Source: Stictocephala bisonia
Lineage: Eukaryota > Arthropoda > Insecta > Hemiptera > Membracidae
Direction: 5' to 3'
Length of the DNA: 64,000 nt
NCBI GenBank assembly: GCA_035578905.1
Contig: JAQJVL010000279.1
Coordinates: forward strand, 310,001 to 374,000
Positions 1 to 11,430 of this stretch are shown piece after piece. The position numbers were made by a program, and so were the translations under genes. Below the pieces are notes generated by a model that did no database searches, had not been told where the DNA came from, and worked only from the letters and a program-made list of their open reading frames with translations. Each line of letters opens with the position of its first letter. The stretch's first letter is position 1.

Positions 1-89
1 AGCTAGGAATTATAAAAGGAGAAATAGGGCATCACCAAATTTACCTGGGAATATAATACAACTACGTAAACAAAAGATTCTTCTTAGAA

Positions 90-1088
90 GGCTAGGGACA
101 GACGGTCTGGGTGAACGTCTATCTAAGTTCTGTCTGGGCTCCGGACGATGTAGAAGTACATTGAGATAAATGAGCTAGGACACTCAGTGCTTGTCCAGGT
201 GTTTGCCCGTCTGGAGGCTTAGAGGTTCATCCAGACGTTATCTACTAAAATCCAAGCTCCGGACCGGCTGTTCGCCAGTGAGAATGGTAGCTGAGCATTG
301 AGTTGAATTGGCGCATTTACATAGTCCGGAACAATGCCCGAATTACTCTACCCTACACCCTAGTATCAGTTCAGTCTGCAGTCATGTTGAAATAGTCATT
401 TGTTCAATCATCAACGGTAAATATGGGCACTCCAATTTTGCCTGAAAATATCATCTATAAGAATAATATATACAGTGCCTGTCATATGATACTTTAACAA
501 CATTATTTTCTGGATTCTTACATATTTTGACGGGCATGCTCACGTTGTTGCAGTTATTACCTAAAGTTCAGAACATAAAGGGATGCTTGAGTTCTGACAA
601 CCTACCTGCAGTGGTACCACCAATGAAATAAATAAAGTTTCTGAAGTTCAAATAATATATATTCATTCTCAGATTAAAAAATTGTGTTCTCATAAAAATA
701 TAAATAAACATTTGTCAAAATTCAAAGGTTAAGTTTAATCCTCCTTCGAAATAATATATAAAAAATTTTGTTTTAAGAAAGATTTCAGTATCAATAAAAT
801 CGTACTAAAGATTATTAATGTTTCTGTGTTTTATTTGTATAATAACTTGAATTAATTTAAAACAAATACTTTATAAAAATTAAATTACTTGAAAATATTT
901 CCTATGACAAAATAAAGATATTCAAATAGAATTTACCGCCTAACATTAAACATTTTCTTCATCCATATCTAAGCTGCAACTAAGATTATTTTGTGTAAAA
1001 CACCAGTCCAGACATTCACCCTATGTTGTCTGTTCTGATCATAAAAAAATACTGTGAGGGCGATCGTTCGGACCGTGTGTCCCTAGCC
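90..1088. mobile_element. TIR element of about 1 kb, no transposase seen (MITE-like)
   Basis: The segment begins GGCTAGGGACAgACGGTC and ends with the reverse complement of GGCTAGGGACAcACGGTC, so the two ends form an imperfect inverted repeat of about 18 bp. A second subterminal match (GGTGAAcGTC against GGTGAAtGTC) lies further inside each end. The left 350 bp is GC-richer with recurring TCCGGAC motifs; the right two thirds is AT-rich. No coding potential was seen. Target-site duplication is unclear (flanks TTAGAA and TAAGAC), so the superfamily is not assigned. Confidence 0.55.
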
Positions 1089-1618
1089 TAAGACAGACAC
1101 AAGGGCAGTTTTATTCCAAAATTAGTTAGCATCTCTACAGGTCAAAGAAGGAAACAATGTCAAAAAATGTGTGCCTTTTTGTCATATAATATGTATCTTT
1201 TTTTAGATGTTTATGTTATATGACAGAGTTTATGTTTATGTTAGAGGACTTAAAATCCAGTAAGATTGATAAATCCAATTTTCATATTACAGTAAACAAG
1301 AATACATAGACCCCTTTCATTCAGATGCTCTCCTAAGTATAGGCGAGCAATGTTAAATGACAAATTTGGTAATATTTTGCTATAAAAATAATCATACTTA
1401 TGGTCCAAGTATGAAGCCCCCTTGACCCACTACTTCACTGACTTGGATAATAGCACAGCATCAAAGGTTGGCTAAAGTAGTTTGAAATAATTAATTATTT
1501 CATTAGGTAATTAAATAATTAATTAGGTTGTTATTTACTGTTACTAACTGCCCTGATATGAATTTATGGCCAGAAAATATTTTATTCAAAAGAGTTTCTT
1601 GACCTAAACTTTTTTTAG

Positions 1619-1787
1619 GTCATGCAGCCCAGGGAAAGTGCAATTCACCATATACTCAGTCAGTTCTTGTACTGCCCAGATGTCTCGAGAGGTGAAAATC
1701 CTTATGACACTCCTGATGATGACGATATTGTGAAACTGGCTTGGTACCAGCAAGAAGCAGTAGGCTTCTATACTGTCAAGCCCCAAG
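1619..1787 (+). CDS. Exon of FAM169 (SLAP75)-like protein, start of the GNAT-like core
   Basis: An internal exon preceded by a T-rich tract and AG, and ended by G|GTGAAC. It encodes 56 codons plus one base (exit phase 1). Upstream in frame is TAG inside the acceptor, so the exon cannot extend left. The peptide carries an acidic run (TPDDDDIVKLAWYQ) followed by AVGFYTVKPQG. This matches, from memory of the family, the segment of vertebrate FAM169A that reads ILWKKGEAIGFYSVKPTG. FAM169A is the soluble lamin-associated protein of 75 kDa, with an acetyltransferase-like fold of unproven activity. It joins in phase to the exon at 3520. Upstream exons are not in the window. An alternative is another GNAT-fold protein, but the FAM169 match is close. 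Confidence 0.8.
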
Positions 1788-3120
1788 GTGAACTTTTCAA
1801 CATTTAGCCATATATTGATTGCTGAAGTTATTCTAAAGTTTGATCATGTGTAATGCCTTATTATTACATCACTGTCACACTAAGTTAGTATGCGTGTCCA
1901 TTAATGTTCTTACTAAACAATACGGGAAGTCCTTGTAGATGGTAAGGTGCTGCTTACATATTCAGTGTAGAACAAATATGGAAATGCTTCTACAACTTTT
2001 GTATGACTTCATTTGTAAAAGTGAAATCTTGTACATGATCATGGTTACAAAGAACATACTTTTTGACACCATTAGCGACATTTCATCTTTTCAGAGACAT
2101 CTTTTCAAGCCCACAAGGAGTTGAATAAAAATCTTCATCGTAAACATAGGTCGAGTTTGGTATCAATGAAAGGTCTATTCAAGAGAAATTAATTGCCGCA
2201 AACCGGACTTCGAAAGGTTTATCCTTTCCAGAGAAGCGGTAATTTAAATTTCAAAGTAACTAATTTGAGCAACCAATATTATTTCTCCGCAATTTAACAG
2301 TTTTAAGTAAATTATTCTGATCAAAGATTATACTTTATGAAACACAATTACTAAACAAAATTAAATTATCTATTTACTGAACACTGAGTATAGATTTTAA
2401 AATCACCACAAATTTCAATAATTTTCAAAAGATGCAGAAATATATTATTAATACTTAACATGTTTATTGTATCCAAATAACATATAAAAAAGGTAAAGTA
2501 ATCTAAATTTTTAATAAATCATTACTGTTCTTAAAATAAAATGTGTAATAAAAATTGCTCTATTATTTATTTAGTATAATGTTAGTATTTGTTATATTAG
2601 ACAGTTCCTTTTTTAAATACAGTTAGTGCAGAAGGACACTACTTGTCCACAGGCATGACAAGTAGTCAACATCTCCCTTGACTGAAGTTTTCTTTGACAC
2701 CTCAGAATTTCGCAAGAAAACACTTTTAAAGAGAGCTGCGTTGCTAAATCACTTCACAACGCTACTTAATTACATTCTTTATTTCTCTTCTAATTTTAGT
2801 ACTCCAAAACTTTATCTGAATCGTTCTTTTCAAAATAGCTGGGATATGGAGTGGGGTTGTAACATTGCACGAGTCATACATTTTACTATGCCCTATTATT
2901 TCGCTACATACAGTTTGACACTCACAACAATATAAAGAAAACAAACTGTACTGAAATCATACTGCATTTTTCAATATAAAAAAGCTAACTTTTAAGTTTA
3001 TATCTATCTTAATACAAGGCTACAATTATTTTACAAAACTACCTGTTTGTACCATTCAAGATCAAGAGACCCTTTATTATAACATTTTTAATGTCAGAAC
3101 TATGCATAAAAACGAATTTT

Positions 3121-3420
3121 TTCGAAGTCAAATATGAATGAATGTAACTTTTCAAAGTCAAATATGAATGAATGTAACTTTTCGAAGTCAAATATGAATG
3201 AATGTAACTTTTCGAAGTCAAATGTGAATGAATGTAACTTTTCGAAGTCAAATGTGAATGAATGTAACTTTTCGAAGTCAAATATGAATGAATGTAACTT
3301 TTCGAAGTCAAATATGAATGAATGTAACTTTTCGAAGTCAAATATGAATGAATGTAACTTTTCAAAGTCAAATATGAATGAATGTAACTTTTCGAAGTCA
3401 AATATGAATGAATGTAACTT
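3121..3420. repeat. 30-bp minisatellite, ten copies, in the FAM169-like intron
   Basis: Ten head-to-tail 30-bp units with core AATATGAATGAATGTAACTT and linker TTCGAAGTCA. Copies differ only at one or two positions: TTCAAAG at two units, GTGAATG at two others. Because 30 is a multiple of 3 and no unit contains a stop in one frame of each strand, both strands are open across the array (decapeptide repeats). It sits between two spliced exons of the + strand gene, so it is read as intronic. Confidence 0.95.
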
Positions 3421-3519
3421 TTTTCTTGTTTAAAGCTATTTCAGCAATACTAACTACAGAGAATTATCTAAAATATAAATCAGTTATGAAAAAACATATG
3501 ATAATCACTTGCTGTTAAG

Positions 3520-3699
3520 GGACCATGAGACAGTCTGATGTGTATAGTGAAGCTGGCTTACCAACCCTGGACACTGCTTTCATTTTGCCTTCATTCAGGG
3601 GTAGAGGGCTAGGTTTGGCACTACTCCAGGACTTTGTCTCCAGCTATCCAAACTCTGACTTGGCCCTCAGCTATCCATTATCTCATGCCATGTGGATGG
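3520..3699 (+). CDS. Exon of FAM169 (SLAP75)-like protein, acetyl-CoA-binding-like motif
   Basis: The acceptor TTAAG precedes 3520 and the donor is ATGG|GTAAGT. The exon enters in phase 1, completing a Gly codon begun at 1787, and exits in phase 1 after 59 full codons. The peptide contains GLPTLDTAFILPSFRGRGLG followed by LALLQDFV. RGRGLG is the R-x-x-G-x-G/A loop used by GNAT folds to bind the acetyl-CoA pyrophosphate. The family has the same order: VLDTxFLRKKYRGxxFGLxMLEDF, then LGLRYPLS (here LALSYPLSHAMW). The next family segment, with a conserved LWEVE motif, was not found downstream. The intron between the two exons holds a 30-bp minisatellite. Confidence 0.82.
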
Positions 3700-4356
3700 G
3701 TAAGTTTTTAAAAGGACTTTCTTGACAATACACTTTGTAAAATAATGAGTAAAATAAAGAAATAATGTTATGGAAGAGCAGAAAAAGACAATGAGATTTA
3801 GTTGGATGAAGCTCTCATGGCGTTGATAAAGATATAATTTATTTATGAGCAAAATGTTAACGACTGTGGTTGTGGCAGCAGTACTGCTTTGTGTATAAGC
3901 AATAAAAATCGTACAAGGGGCAGCTGCAAATTTACTTCCACGATGAAACCTGCACTGTGTGTAATGGACTTATTTTCATACTTGTTTTAGAAATTCACTT
4001 ATACAGTATAAAAAGTTGCAGCTATTCGTGTGAGACGGCTATGACATTTATTAGAGACGGCTATGGTTTTACAGTATTTCAGAGTATTACTTTGACGTTA
4101 AGGTTTTCTCTACTTAAAATTTGTTTATTGTTTGCTTCTATTACAGTAATTGGTGAAAACATTAAAATTCAAAAATAAGTTCCAATGAGCATGCAAGCTG
4201 CAGAATGAATGATACAGGTAGGTTGGAAGGGGGGTAGCACTGGAGCAGACAGAAGGATTTTTCCACATTCCACATTTAAGGGGGCACCATTCTATCTACA
4301 TACGTCCCTGATTTTGAGTCATATAACACTCTAGTTAATTGAAAAAATATGCTTAC

Positions 4357-4495
4357 ACTTGTACAACCCCTATGATATCCTGAACAGCATAGGTAGGTGT
4401 GGACCAAGGTTCCTATACAAGAGGTTGTCTCATACAAGTACGCATCCATATCACGCAGGTAGCAATTACATCATAGGGAGGCCTCAGTTTTTTTT
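4357..4495 (+). mobile_element. Retrotransposon 5'-end fragment, inverted copy of 11290-11430
   Basis: The core CCAAGGTTCCTATACAA followed by gAGGTTGTCTCAT is the reverse complement of the sequence at 11366-11402, with one mismatch over about 30 bp. Weaker similarity continues to a shared GGGAG-CCTC block. The right-hand copy forms the 5' end of the non-LTR element, so this is probably the 5' fragment of a second copy in opposite orientation. An alternative is that the two form terminal inverted repeats of a 7-kb composite. Confidence 0.5.
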
Positions 4496-4629
4496 CTACC
4501 TTTACTGTGTAAACAAAATAAACTGGAACAACGTAAACATCTGATATCTGTTGTTGATTAGTTTTGAGTATGGTGTTTTATACTCTGGCATGGCTCTGTT
4601 TTAAATAATTGTGAATTCATATGACTCTG

Positions 4630-7220
4630 TTTGTGAAATGCCTGAAGTGAGATTTGAGAATATATCCCCATCCCGTTCAGCCCCCTTACAGTTCATCAGC
4701 CACCAGAGAGAGGGGAAAGGACACCCCCTTGGAGACAACCACTTCCGACTACAACCTGAACCGTCGCTTCGTTCAGTGTTGCCTCAACCGTTCTGCTGCG
4801 TAGGTAAGCTTCGATCCATCTGGTAACTATACCATTGGCGCCCATCCTAGCGATAGCAGCAATCATAGACTGCTGGGAGACATTGTTCTATGTTCGTGAA
4901 GACACCCATGGCTAGCTCCTTCTACCGAATCGTCTCCTCGACTCTCGTGAGGAGTCTATGGAGAGACGACTCAGCAGATCTCCTAGCCATGTATGCGTGT
5001 TGATTTGTATGGAGCGGGTTATCTCTCAATACCCAATCCAACATGTGCCTATCGACCAACCTCTCCAGTGTCTTTAGTAGAAAAGACATGAGGCTGATTG
5101 GTCTGAAATCTTTAGGTCTGGAATATGTGCCCCTTCCAGATTTGGGGATATAGACTACTTTAGCGGTCTTCCACAGCCTTGGAATGAAACCCAAGGCCAG
5201 GGAAGCTCTACATATTATATAAGGTCAGGTGGGGTAGGAGCGACTCCAGGCCCCTCTGCAAGTGCACAGGCAGGATGCCGTCCGGCCCCGCACTCTTGAA
5301 GGGGGCAAAGCACTCAAACTGCCCACTTAATCTTAAGCCCGCCTCACTAAAGTGGGGGGGGGGGTCAGCCTCTGGTTTCTTGACGGATCCCGGAAAATGA
5401 GTCTCAAATAAAAGTTGCAAAGTCTCTTCTTCAGAACTGGTCCACTCCCCATCATCTTTAATGAGGTGTCCCAGTCTTCCCCCAGGGTCCTTTGCCAGCA
5501 CTTTATGAAGCCTAGACATCACTGAGGTCGTCTCTATAGAGGTACAAAAGTCTCTCCAGGATTTCCTGGAGAATCTACAAACCTCTCCTCTATAGTTTCT
5601 TTGCGACTCCCGGTAGGCCAACCAGTCAGCATCACTACCGGATGTGTTGGCCCTGCCAAGGAGCCTCTGGTTCTCCTTCGATGGTCCTCCAATTCATGAG
5701 ACCATCTCTGGCCTCGAGCATCCCTTTGTACTTTCAAAGGGCAGTTATTCATAAGAGGTGATTACGGCCTCCATAAGGAATGCCACTCTCTCCTCTAGAT
5801 CTAGTCCAGATCTAATCTGGCCTTTAGGAATTAGATCCAGTCTGTCAGAGAGTTCCACTGAGTAAGAGGCTCAGTCTGTCAGTCTGGGATTTCTGTACGT
5901 CCTTTGTGTTATCTGACCCTCAAGCACAAAACAGATGTGTCTGTGGTCCGACAACGAGGGTTCCTGCGAAACTTCCCAGTCCCTAATGTCGTAGAAAACT
6001 GAGGCTGAGGTCATAGTTATGTCTATAACCTCCCTCCTTAAAATATTAAAAAAGTTTGGTAGATTACCCTTATTGTGTACCAAAAGGTCGGTCCCTCCAA
6101 GGTATTCTGCAAGAGTAAGGCCCCTCTTGTTCGTGTCACTACTTCCGCAAACCTCATTGTGAGAGTTGGAGTCGCAGCCGACCACTAGCTCAAGGTTCCC
6201 GCTCCGGCAGTAATCCACCAACTGTTGATCTCTCTTGATGGTGGGAGAATCGTCCTATCGTATGGGAAGTATACTGATGCAACCACCAGTTTCCTCCCCA
6301 CTCCATTGCTCTCCTGTAGTTTAATTAACACTGCAACCACATCTCCTCCACAGAATTCCGGTATGAGCCAACTGTCTACGCCTGCAATCAAAATGGTCGC
6401 CCGCGGTTTCAGCCCACCTGATCCCCCATAGAGGCTATATTTAGGAATGTTAAGACCCTTGATACAGTTATCCCGAATCCACAGTTCCTGAATCAGAGCA
6501 ACATGGACCCCTCTGTCTCTTATAGTTCTAGCTAGTATAGTAGAGGCCTCAATACTATGATTGAGGTTGGCTTGTAAAAAACTCACCATTTCCTCCAGCT
6601 CAGCACTTCGGTCCTCGGTACCCCTCTTCCTCTGGGTAGCCCAAGCCTCTTCTTGTCTCTACCGTCGAGACGGTAGCTTTCCCTGAAACTCAAACAGAGA
6701 GAGTTAGTGCCTAAAATACCAAGCCCTAACCCTACATCTATGTGAGTACTTACCATCTTACTGAGAGGAGTTTCCTGCGGGCAGCATGACCGTAGCCATG
6801 CCGACTCCGCAATATAGCTTCCTCTGCTGTGCTGGGCTTCCATGACCCCCAGTGAGGTAGAGTCCACTGTGACCACAAGTCTGACACCCATAGGTGTCTC
6901 CTTCTGGTTCAGTGTCCTCCACAACTCAGTCTGAAGGCCTGGGTTCAGATGAGAGAGTCTTTTCAGATAAGTCTCTGTACTCGCGGAGGACCCAGAATCC
7001 AGAGGAATATCTTCTTGAAGCTCCTAAGTGCATCCATACCTACTACCTTCAGTACGAATCCCTCCCATGGCTTGATCTCAGGAGTGATGGTCTTCACCCA
7101 GTCCACAGTGGACTGGTCTTCACAGACCACCACGACAGCACCCTTCGACAGGTACGTGTCTCGGATTCTCGGCAGCCAGTCCCTTACAAAGAGTATTTCC
7201 CATAAGGCCGAGTAAGCCAT
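4630..7220 (-). pseudogene. Degenerate R1/jockey-type non-LTR ORF2 (endonuclease and reverse transcriptase)
   Basis: Read leftward on the - strand. The endonuclease starts near 6589 with SFLQANLNHS and QELW, then shifts frame near 6200 to GCDSNSHN (about 6175) and SLSDHRHI (about 5950). These are apurinic-endonuclease motifs of R1/LOA/jockey-type elements. A linker region (5208-5621, with PFKSAGPDG) leads into reverse transcriptase at 4922-5194 (SGRGTYSRPKDFRPISLMS, TLERLVD). After a stop, RT resumes near 4805-4660 with EAYLRSRTV and GCLQGGVLSP. The copy is cut off before the YADD motif, near 4640. 6924-7220 carries the end of ORF1. Several frameshifts and stops make it non-functional. Confidence 0.85.
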
Positions 7221-7455
7221 GGCCTAGGGCGGCAAATATCCAGGGGCGGCAAATTTCCATGTAACATTGATATAAAACTATATTTATAAATGTAAAATGT
7301 CAATAGAAAAACCAGAAAATGTAAATATCAGTACAATGATAAGCTGCAAAACACCATAGCAATCACTCGCTATTGGGGTTATCATAAATATATATTTCAT
7401 TTATTATACCTAATGCATTGTCAGTGTGTGGTATATCAGCCGTACTATTGTATTT

Positions 7456-7531
7456 GTATTATCAAACTGGGAGTGCGGCTAAATGCCATTTAGCTACCTG
7501 GAGTCCAGCTGTACTCCCAGTTTGATAATAC
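7456..7531. repeat. Perfect 19-bp stem-loop inside the hAT element
   Basis: GTATTATCAAACTGGGAGT at 7456-7474 is exactly reverse-complemented at 7513-7531, with a 38-bp loop. It lies just upstream of the readable transposase. No function can be assigned. Confidence 0.85.
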
Positions 7532-7567
7532 TTGTATAACAGCGGGTCCTCAATCTGAGATGACTGG

Positions 7568-9460
7568 TTGGTTGGCGGCTGGGCATGTGTATGTTCAATC
7601 ATTGATTTAAAAGCAAGAAGCATTGCTTTCAGTAGGATATATTCAAGACTTTTGGCACAACTTGATGACAAAACCTTTAACTGGTGTAATATTTTAACCC
7701 GAGTAGTTGCTGCCATTTGGGTTCTTACTTCAAGAGGTCTGCCTCTCAGGGGGGACAATAGTACAATAAGTTCTCAAAGGAATGGAAACTATTTGATGGT
7801 TTTGGAATTAATCGCTGAATTTGACCCTTTCTTGACAAAACATATTTCAAGGCATGGAAATCCTGGCTCCGGTCACACAAATTACTTATCATCTATTATA
7901 TGTGATGAAATAATAAAAATAATGGCTGAGAGAGTGAAGAATAAAATATATGAGGAGTTAAAACAAGCCAAGTATTTTAGCATTGTAGTTGACTCTACGC
8001 CTGATGTATCTCACATTGACCAGCTAACACTTTTTTTCAGATATATTCTACCTGATGGTTCTCCATGTGAACGATTTTTCACATTTATCCCCTCCGTTGG
8101 ATACAAAGCAGAACAAATGTTCAATGCTGTACTAACAGAATTGAATAGTTTTAATATCAATATCAGTGATTGTCGAGGGCAGTCTTACGACAATGTCTCG
8201 AATATGGCTGGACTCCATAATGGCTTGCAAGCTAAAATAAAGGAGCTTGCCCATTTGGCAATGTTTATACCAAGTGTAGCTCATTTATTAAATTTAGTTG
8301 GGACTTCAGTGGCAGAGTCTTGTAGTGAAGCTTGTAATTTTTTTATGATCCTTCAAGAGCTATATGTTTTTTTTTTACAAACTCGACAAAAAGATGGGAA
8401 TGTTTGATAGTCGAGATCCATAAAGGAAAAACACTAAAAAAGCTATCAACTACTCAGTGGTTGGCTAGGGACGATGCTTGCCAAGGCCTTAAAGAGTCAT
8501 GGAATGAAATGTTATCAGTTTTAACTTCAATAGAAATGACTCCACAGAAAAAGCTGACCACACGATGTAAAGCTGTAGGAATTCTTAAAAAATTGAACAG
8601 ATTTGAGACAGCCTTTATGGTTTGCTTTTGAAGCACAATTTTATACCACCTTAATAAAGTATCAAAAAAAAATACAGTCTCATACAATAGTTTTTCTAAC
8701 TGTTACATACCTGTATGCGTCTCTAGCAGAATATTTCTCTTCTCAAAGAAAGGATTTTGATTATTATGAATCACTTGCTCTTAAAATTGTTGAAAACAAA
8801 AGTTACCAAAAAGACTGTAAAAGGATTCTCAAAAGAAACAAAAAAATACGATGACGGAGGAGCTGAATTTCTTGAACTTGATGGCAGAGAATATTTTAAA
8901 ATCAATAACTTTTTAATTATAATTGATCAGTTTATAGTTGAATTTAAAAGAAGGTATAAGTCATTCAATGAGTACCAAGATAAATTTAATTTCTTGACAC
9001 AAATTGTAAAATCTCCAGGAAAAGTAGAAGAAAGTATTTTGAGATCGAAAGCTCAAAATCTCATAGAAACTTACCGAAATGATCTTGGAGATGACTTCAT
9101 AGATGAGTGCTGCCATTTTCAAGCATACTGTGCAGTATCTGGTAGAAGTTAGAAGATACCTCGTTGATAGGCATTTCAACTTACCTCAGGTACCATTCTC
9201 TTCAAGATGTCTATCCGAATATCGACATAGTGTTACGAATTTGTCTCGATTCCGGCTACAAACTGCTCTGGTGAAAGAAGTTTTTCTTGCTTAAAGAGAG
9301 TGAAAAACTATTTGAGGTCAACTATTAATGAAGATAAATCAAACGCTTTGTCTATTTTGTGTATAGAATCTGAAATTGCCGCAAAGATAGATTACAGCAC
9401 AGTGATAGAAGACTTTGCTCAGAAGAAGGCTCGGAGGAAAGTATTTTAGATGGAAATTCA
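7568..9460 (+). pseudogene. hAT-family transposase, ZMYM1/DUF4371-like, broken
   Basis: The longest intact piece (7568-8407, 279 codons) contains YFSIVVDSTPDVSHIDQLTL, the first catalytic Asp region of hAT transposases with a DUF4371-type domain. DCRGQSYDNVSNMAG follows, then MFIPSVAHLLNLVG, all characteristic of ZMYM1-like/hAT proteins. Reading shifts frame near 8400 (KGKTLKKLSTTQWLARDDA) and again near 8630-8760, 9100 and 9290. A C-terminal dimerisation region is still recognisable across a frameshift at about 9285-9450. At least four lesions make it non-functional. The GC content is typical of the AT-rich surroundings and unlike the GC-rich retrotransposon it sits in. Confidence 0.88.
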
Positions 9461-9899
9461 AGAAATAAAGAACTATTCATTAGATACTAAATGTCATGTA
9501 AAAAAAATTATTGTAAAAAATACAACTACACAACAATTTTTATCGTATGTTATCCATTTTTAATTAATCCTTTTTATCAGAAGTTGAGTATTTTAGGATA
9601 ATATAGGCAATAATAAATCATATTATGTACCTATTTCAAATAATTCAAATGTTGTAATGTTCGATAGAAGGGAAAACATAAACTTTACCGCTAATAGTTC
9701 TACCATAAAAAATGCGATACAAGTGTAAAGAAAATAATTCAAAAATAGTAGTTCTAATGATTCATTTTTTAATAAACTTATATTTTTATTTGATAATAGA
9801 TTCGAATACGGTTCCTATTCTACATGTCTCATATTACCAAAATTGTACGTAGGAGACAGACGTAATGAGATGTTGGGGGGAGGGGGCGGCGGAATCCAG

Positions 9900-11430
9900 T
9901 CGGCCTAAGGGTGTCATGAAGCTAAATGCGGCCCTGGCCTGTCCACCTCCGAGCTCACGGCAACCTGTATGTCTTGGAGCTGTGCTTCCTTATCAATTTT
10001 TGACAGAGGGAAGCCCTCTCTTACGATGGCCACTCTCAGACCAACCTCTGCTGCCACTCTGGCATAGAAAGCCTTCGGGCGCTTTTCTTCTTTTAAGGAT
10101 TTTGGAGTGGTGCCCTGGGGCCCAGGCTTTTTCCTAGGTTGACCCTGGGTCCCCTCTCCCGTCGGGGAGGCTTTTAAGCCTGATTGGTCCGATGAATCGT
10201 CCCTACCACGCTTAGTGCAGGTTTTCCGGGCCTCAGCTGGGCTCCCTGACGTGCACTGTAGGTTGCCCCCAGCGCCCGTCTCGTTCCCCGTTGCCTGTAG
10301 AACCAGATCTCCAGCTTTCACCCTCCTCCTTTTCTCTGCCCCACAGGGCCTTTTCCTCTTGCCCGGAGGATCCGCCAGTGTTCCAGGTCCAGGTTTCCCC
10401 GGATCCTGACATTCCCTCCCCCTGACTGACATTCCCTCCCCCTCCTCCTCCTGCCCCAGATTCAGCGAGTCTACGCATTTCTGCAGGGCTTGCACCTCTA
10501 GGGAGGGAGGGTGTGGAGAGGATGAGAGAGACTTCATCCTCATCCATGTGGGCCTGAGACTCACGCGCAAAGGCTAAAAAGCCTCCTGTGTTATCCTAAT
10601 GCTGCCAGACTGGGCAAGGTCCTAAGACTCGCCGCCCTTGTCTGCCTCCACCACTGAGCTGGGCTGCTCAATCGCCTCTGGCACATTTGAGACTTTTTCA
10701 TCTGTTGTTCCACTCATTGACTGTAAGAGAATTTGTGTTTGTTTTGTGGATGTGTGTATCACTGTCAATGTCCCAAGAGCCGTCCATAATTCTTTTGCTT
10801 CCTCCCCACGAGCATATCCACGCCCCCAAGGGCCCCTGTGGCCTTGGAAGTGCCCCCGTAGCCTGTCTACACGGTCCCATCCAATCACCAACTGGCAATG
10901 TAGACAGGATCAGGATTTTTGCCAGCTGATAGGGCAGCCACCACATCTGGCAGCCCGGTGTGCCATCCCGGTTTTAACAACTGTACCCTCAAGAGCCCTT
11001 GGGTCATGGTATCCGCAATTTGGCGGCTCCATTCCTACTTCTAGCCCCTGAGACAGTGTCATGTACTTGTGTGTATTGGGTGTGGTGTTGAGTTCAGGGT
11101 CTGCAGGGTCACTAATCCCGTCAGCTGCACACCTCAGCTGCCCCTGCGGACCTCGGTCCGGGACTGCTTATTGGGGTTGCCCCTTATTCGCAGCTGTCCA
11201 CTTGGTCAAAGACAAGGTGGAACGTTCACTATCCGCTACCTGTGATCTGCCCAGTAGCTGAGGCTCGCCTTGGGAGTCACAGAGTAAGCAATACAAAAGT
11301 AAGTAAGTAATACTCTGAGGTCGGAGGTCTCCCTCTGACGTCACAACTCGGCTTATATAGACCATATGAGAATGAGACAACCTGTTGTATAGGAACCTTG
11401 GGTGTGGACTACCTATGTTGTACAAGATAC
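9900..11430 (-). pseudogene. ORF1 (gag-like) and 5' leader of the same non-LTR retrotransposon
   Basis: The GC-rich - strand block upstream of ORF2. Fragments at 10622-10891 and 9914-10570 encode a polar, Gly/Arg/Lys-rich gag-like protein. 9914-10570 ends with AFYARVAAEVGLRVAIVREG, and the match resumes beyond the hAT insertion at 6963-7220 with SKGAVVVVCEDQSTVDWVK. This is the pattern of the C-terminal ORF1 domain of arthropod jockey/R1 elements (DUF4780-like, my assignment). The 5' end is near 11430, where the inverted counterpart of 4357-4495 lies. Several frame changes; not functional. Confidence 0.7.

Larger units (their letters stand above)
7232..9900 (+). mobile_element. hAT transposon inserted in the ORF1 region of the - strand retrotransposon
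   Basis: The + strand hAT transposase interrupts the retrotransposon's ORF1, whose two halves lie at 6963-7220 and 9914-10570. Possible 8-bp target duplications are GGCCTAGG (about 7224) and GGCCTAAG (about 9903), one mismatch. CAGGGGCGGC, a common hAT-type start, occurs near 7241, but its inverse is not visible on the right. The exact ends are therefore uncertain by some tens of bases. Confidence 0.6.

Noticed and set aside
3121..3420. CRISPR-like appearance of regular 30-bp repeats
   Set aside because: There are no spacers: units are contiguous, and the genome is eukaryotic.
3039..3433. Two open frames on opposite strands encoding decapeptide repeats
   Set aside because: Both are by-products of a 30-bp stop-free satellite lying in an intron.
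4611..4826. Open + strand segment downstream of the FAM169-like exon with an apparent GTAAGC donor, a candidate next exon
   Set aside because: The - strand of the same bases reads as reverse transcriptase (GCLQGGVLSP), continuous with the retrotransposon at 4922, so the + frame is a shadow.
9865..10409. + strand open frames in the GC-rich block
   Set aside because: Antisense to the retrotransposon ORF1; high GC makes long antisense frames likely.
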